Assembly: GCA_937923225.1 (NCBI GenBank)
Contig: CALAKR010000458.1
Coordinates: 1 to 5,655 of the forward strand
From: an uncultured Aquabacterium sp.
GTDB taxonomy: Bacteria; Pseudomonadota; Gammaproteobacteria; Burkholderiales; Burkholderiaceae_C
Reading direction: 5' to 3'
Length of the DNA: 5,655 nt
Shown here: positions 5,590 to 5,655 of the stretch, in pieces
Layout of the letters: the number at the start of each line of letters is the position of its first letter
How positions within the stretch are numbered: the stretch's first letter is position 1
Position numbers and translations under genes: made by a program
Notes under the pieces: model-generated
The model's input: the letters and a program-made list of their open reading frames with translations, nothing else
Told to the model about the DNA's origin: nothing
The model's database searches: none

Positions 5590-5604
5590 GCGCCCTGTGG
5601 GCGC
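5590..5604. repeat. Short inverted repeat with 3-base loop
   Basis: GCGCCC (5590-5595) and GGGCGC (5599-5604) pair around TGT. It has the same style as the palindrome 42 bases upstream (small TGY loop, GC-rich arms) and no T-run. It is probably another part of the same repetitive segment. Confidence 0.55.
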
Positions 5605-5655
5605 TACGTTCAAACATGGTCTGCAAGTCAGATGGACGAAGCACGCGCTGCGCGC

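Larger units (their letters stand above)
5519..5655. repeat. Palindrome-rich intergenic segment, probable part of a dispersed repeat (continues past the window)
   Basis: Between the fadD terminator and the window end there is no gene I can support. From about 5519 the sequence becomes a chain of short GC-rich palindromes with very small loops (5522-5548, 5590-5604 and CGCGC-T-GCGCG at 5644-5654), joined by less structured spacers. The word CTGCGCGC occurs twice (5587-5594 and 5648-5655). The segment resembles intergenic repeats I recall from Comamonadaceae-type genomes, which are often mis-annotated as short proteins containing NSLRxLxALRSN-like strings; the + frame through 5571-5620 reads in that way. 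Only the palindromes are directly seen; the repeat-family claim rests on recollection. The stretch 5428-5518 shows nothing but G-rich non-coding sequence. Confidence 0.4.

Overview
The window is GC-rich DNA with strong G/C preference at third codon positions. Protein styles suggest a betaproteobacterium of the order Burkholderiales, probably Comamonadaceae-like. The clues are the OmpA-type C-terminus, a FadD close to the E. coli type, a GMC/Tat-subunit pair, and an intergenic palindromic repeat of a kind I associate with that group. The taxonomic call is inference; no marker gene is present.

Layout: (1) 1-211 is the 3' end of an OmpA-family outer-membrane/peptidoglycan-binding protein, followed by a hairpin and a clear intrinsic terminator (270-293). 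(2) 440-1345 (+) encodes a seven- or eight-helix membrane protein of the alkaline-ceramidase-like (CREST) group. It keeps the His/Asp/HxxxH metal-site pattern but has Gly where ceramidases have the active-site Ser. (3) 3446-1300 (-) is a two-gene operon: a small Tat-signal protein, then a GMC-type FAD oxidoreductase, joined by an ATGA stop/start overlap. The oxidoreductase gene converges on the ceramidase-like gene and the two coding regions overlap tail to tail by 46 bp. (4) 3447-3663 is a divergent control region. It contains a terminator-like hairpin with a T-run just before the ribosome binding site of the next gene. (5) 3664-5367 (+) is a complete long-chain acyl-CoA synthetase (fadD type), with a clean intrinsic terminator at 5402-5427. 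(6) 5519-5655 is non-coding and rich in palindromes; it looks like part of a dispersed repeat and runs off the window.

How the genes may work together (inference): three neighbouring units all suggest acyl-lipid handling. They are a membrane hydrolase-like protein of a lipid-amidase superfamily, a membrane-associated GMC dehydrogenase resembling alcohol-oxidising types and probably carried out by its Tat partner, and an acyl-CoA synthetase that activates fatty acids in the cytoplasm. A route from envelope or exogenous lipid or fatty alcohol to fatty acid to acyl-CoA is possible but not shown by sequence alone. No transposase, CRISPR array, tRNA or rRNA was seen.
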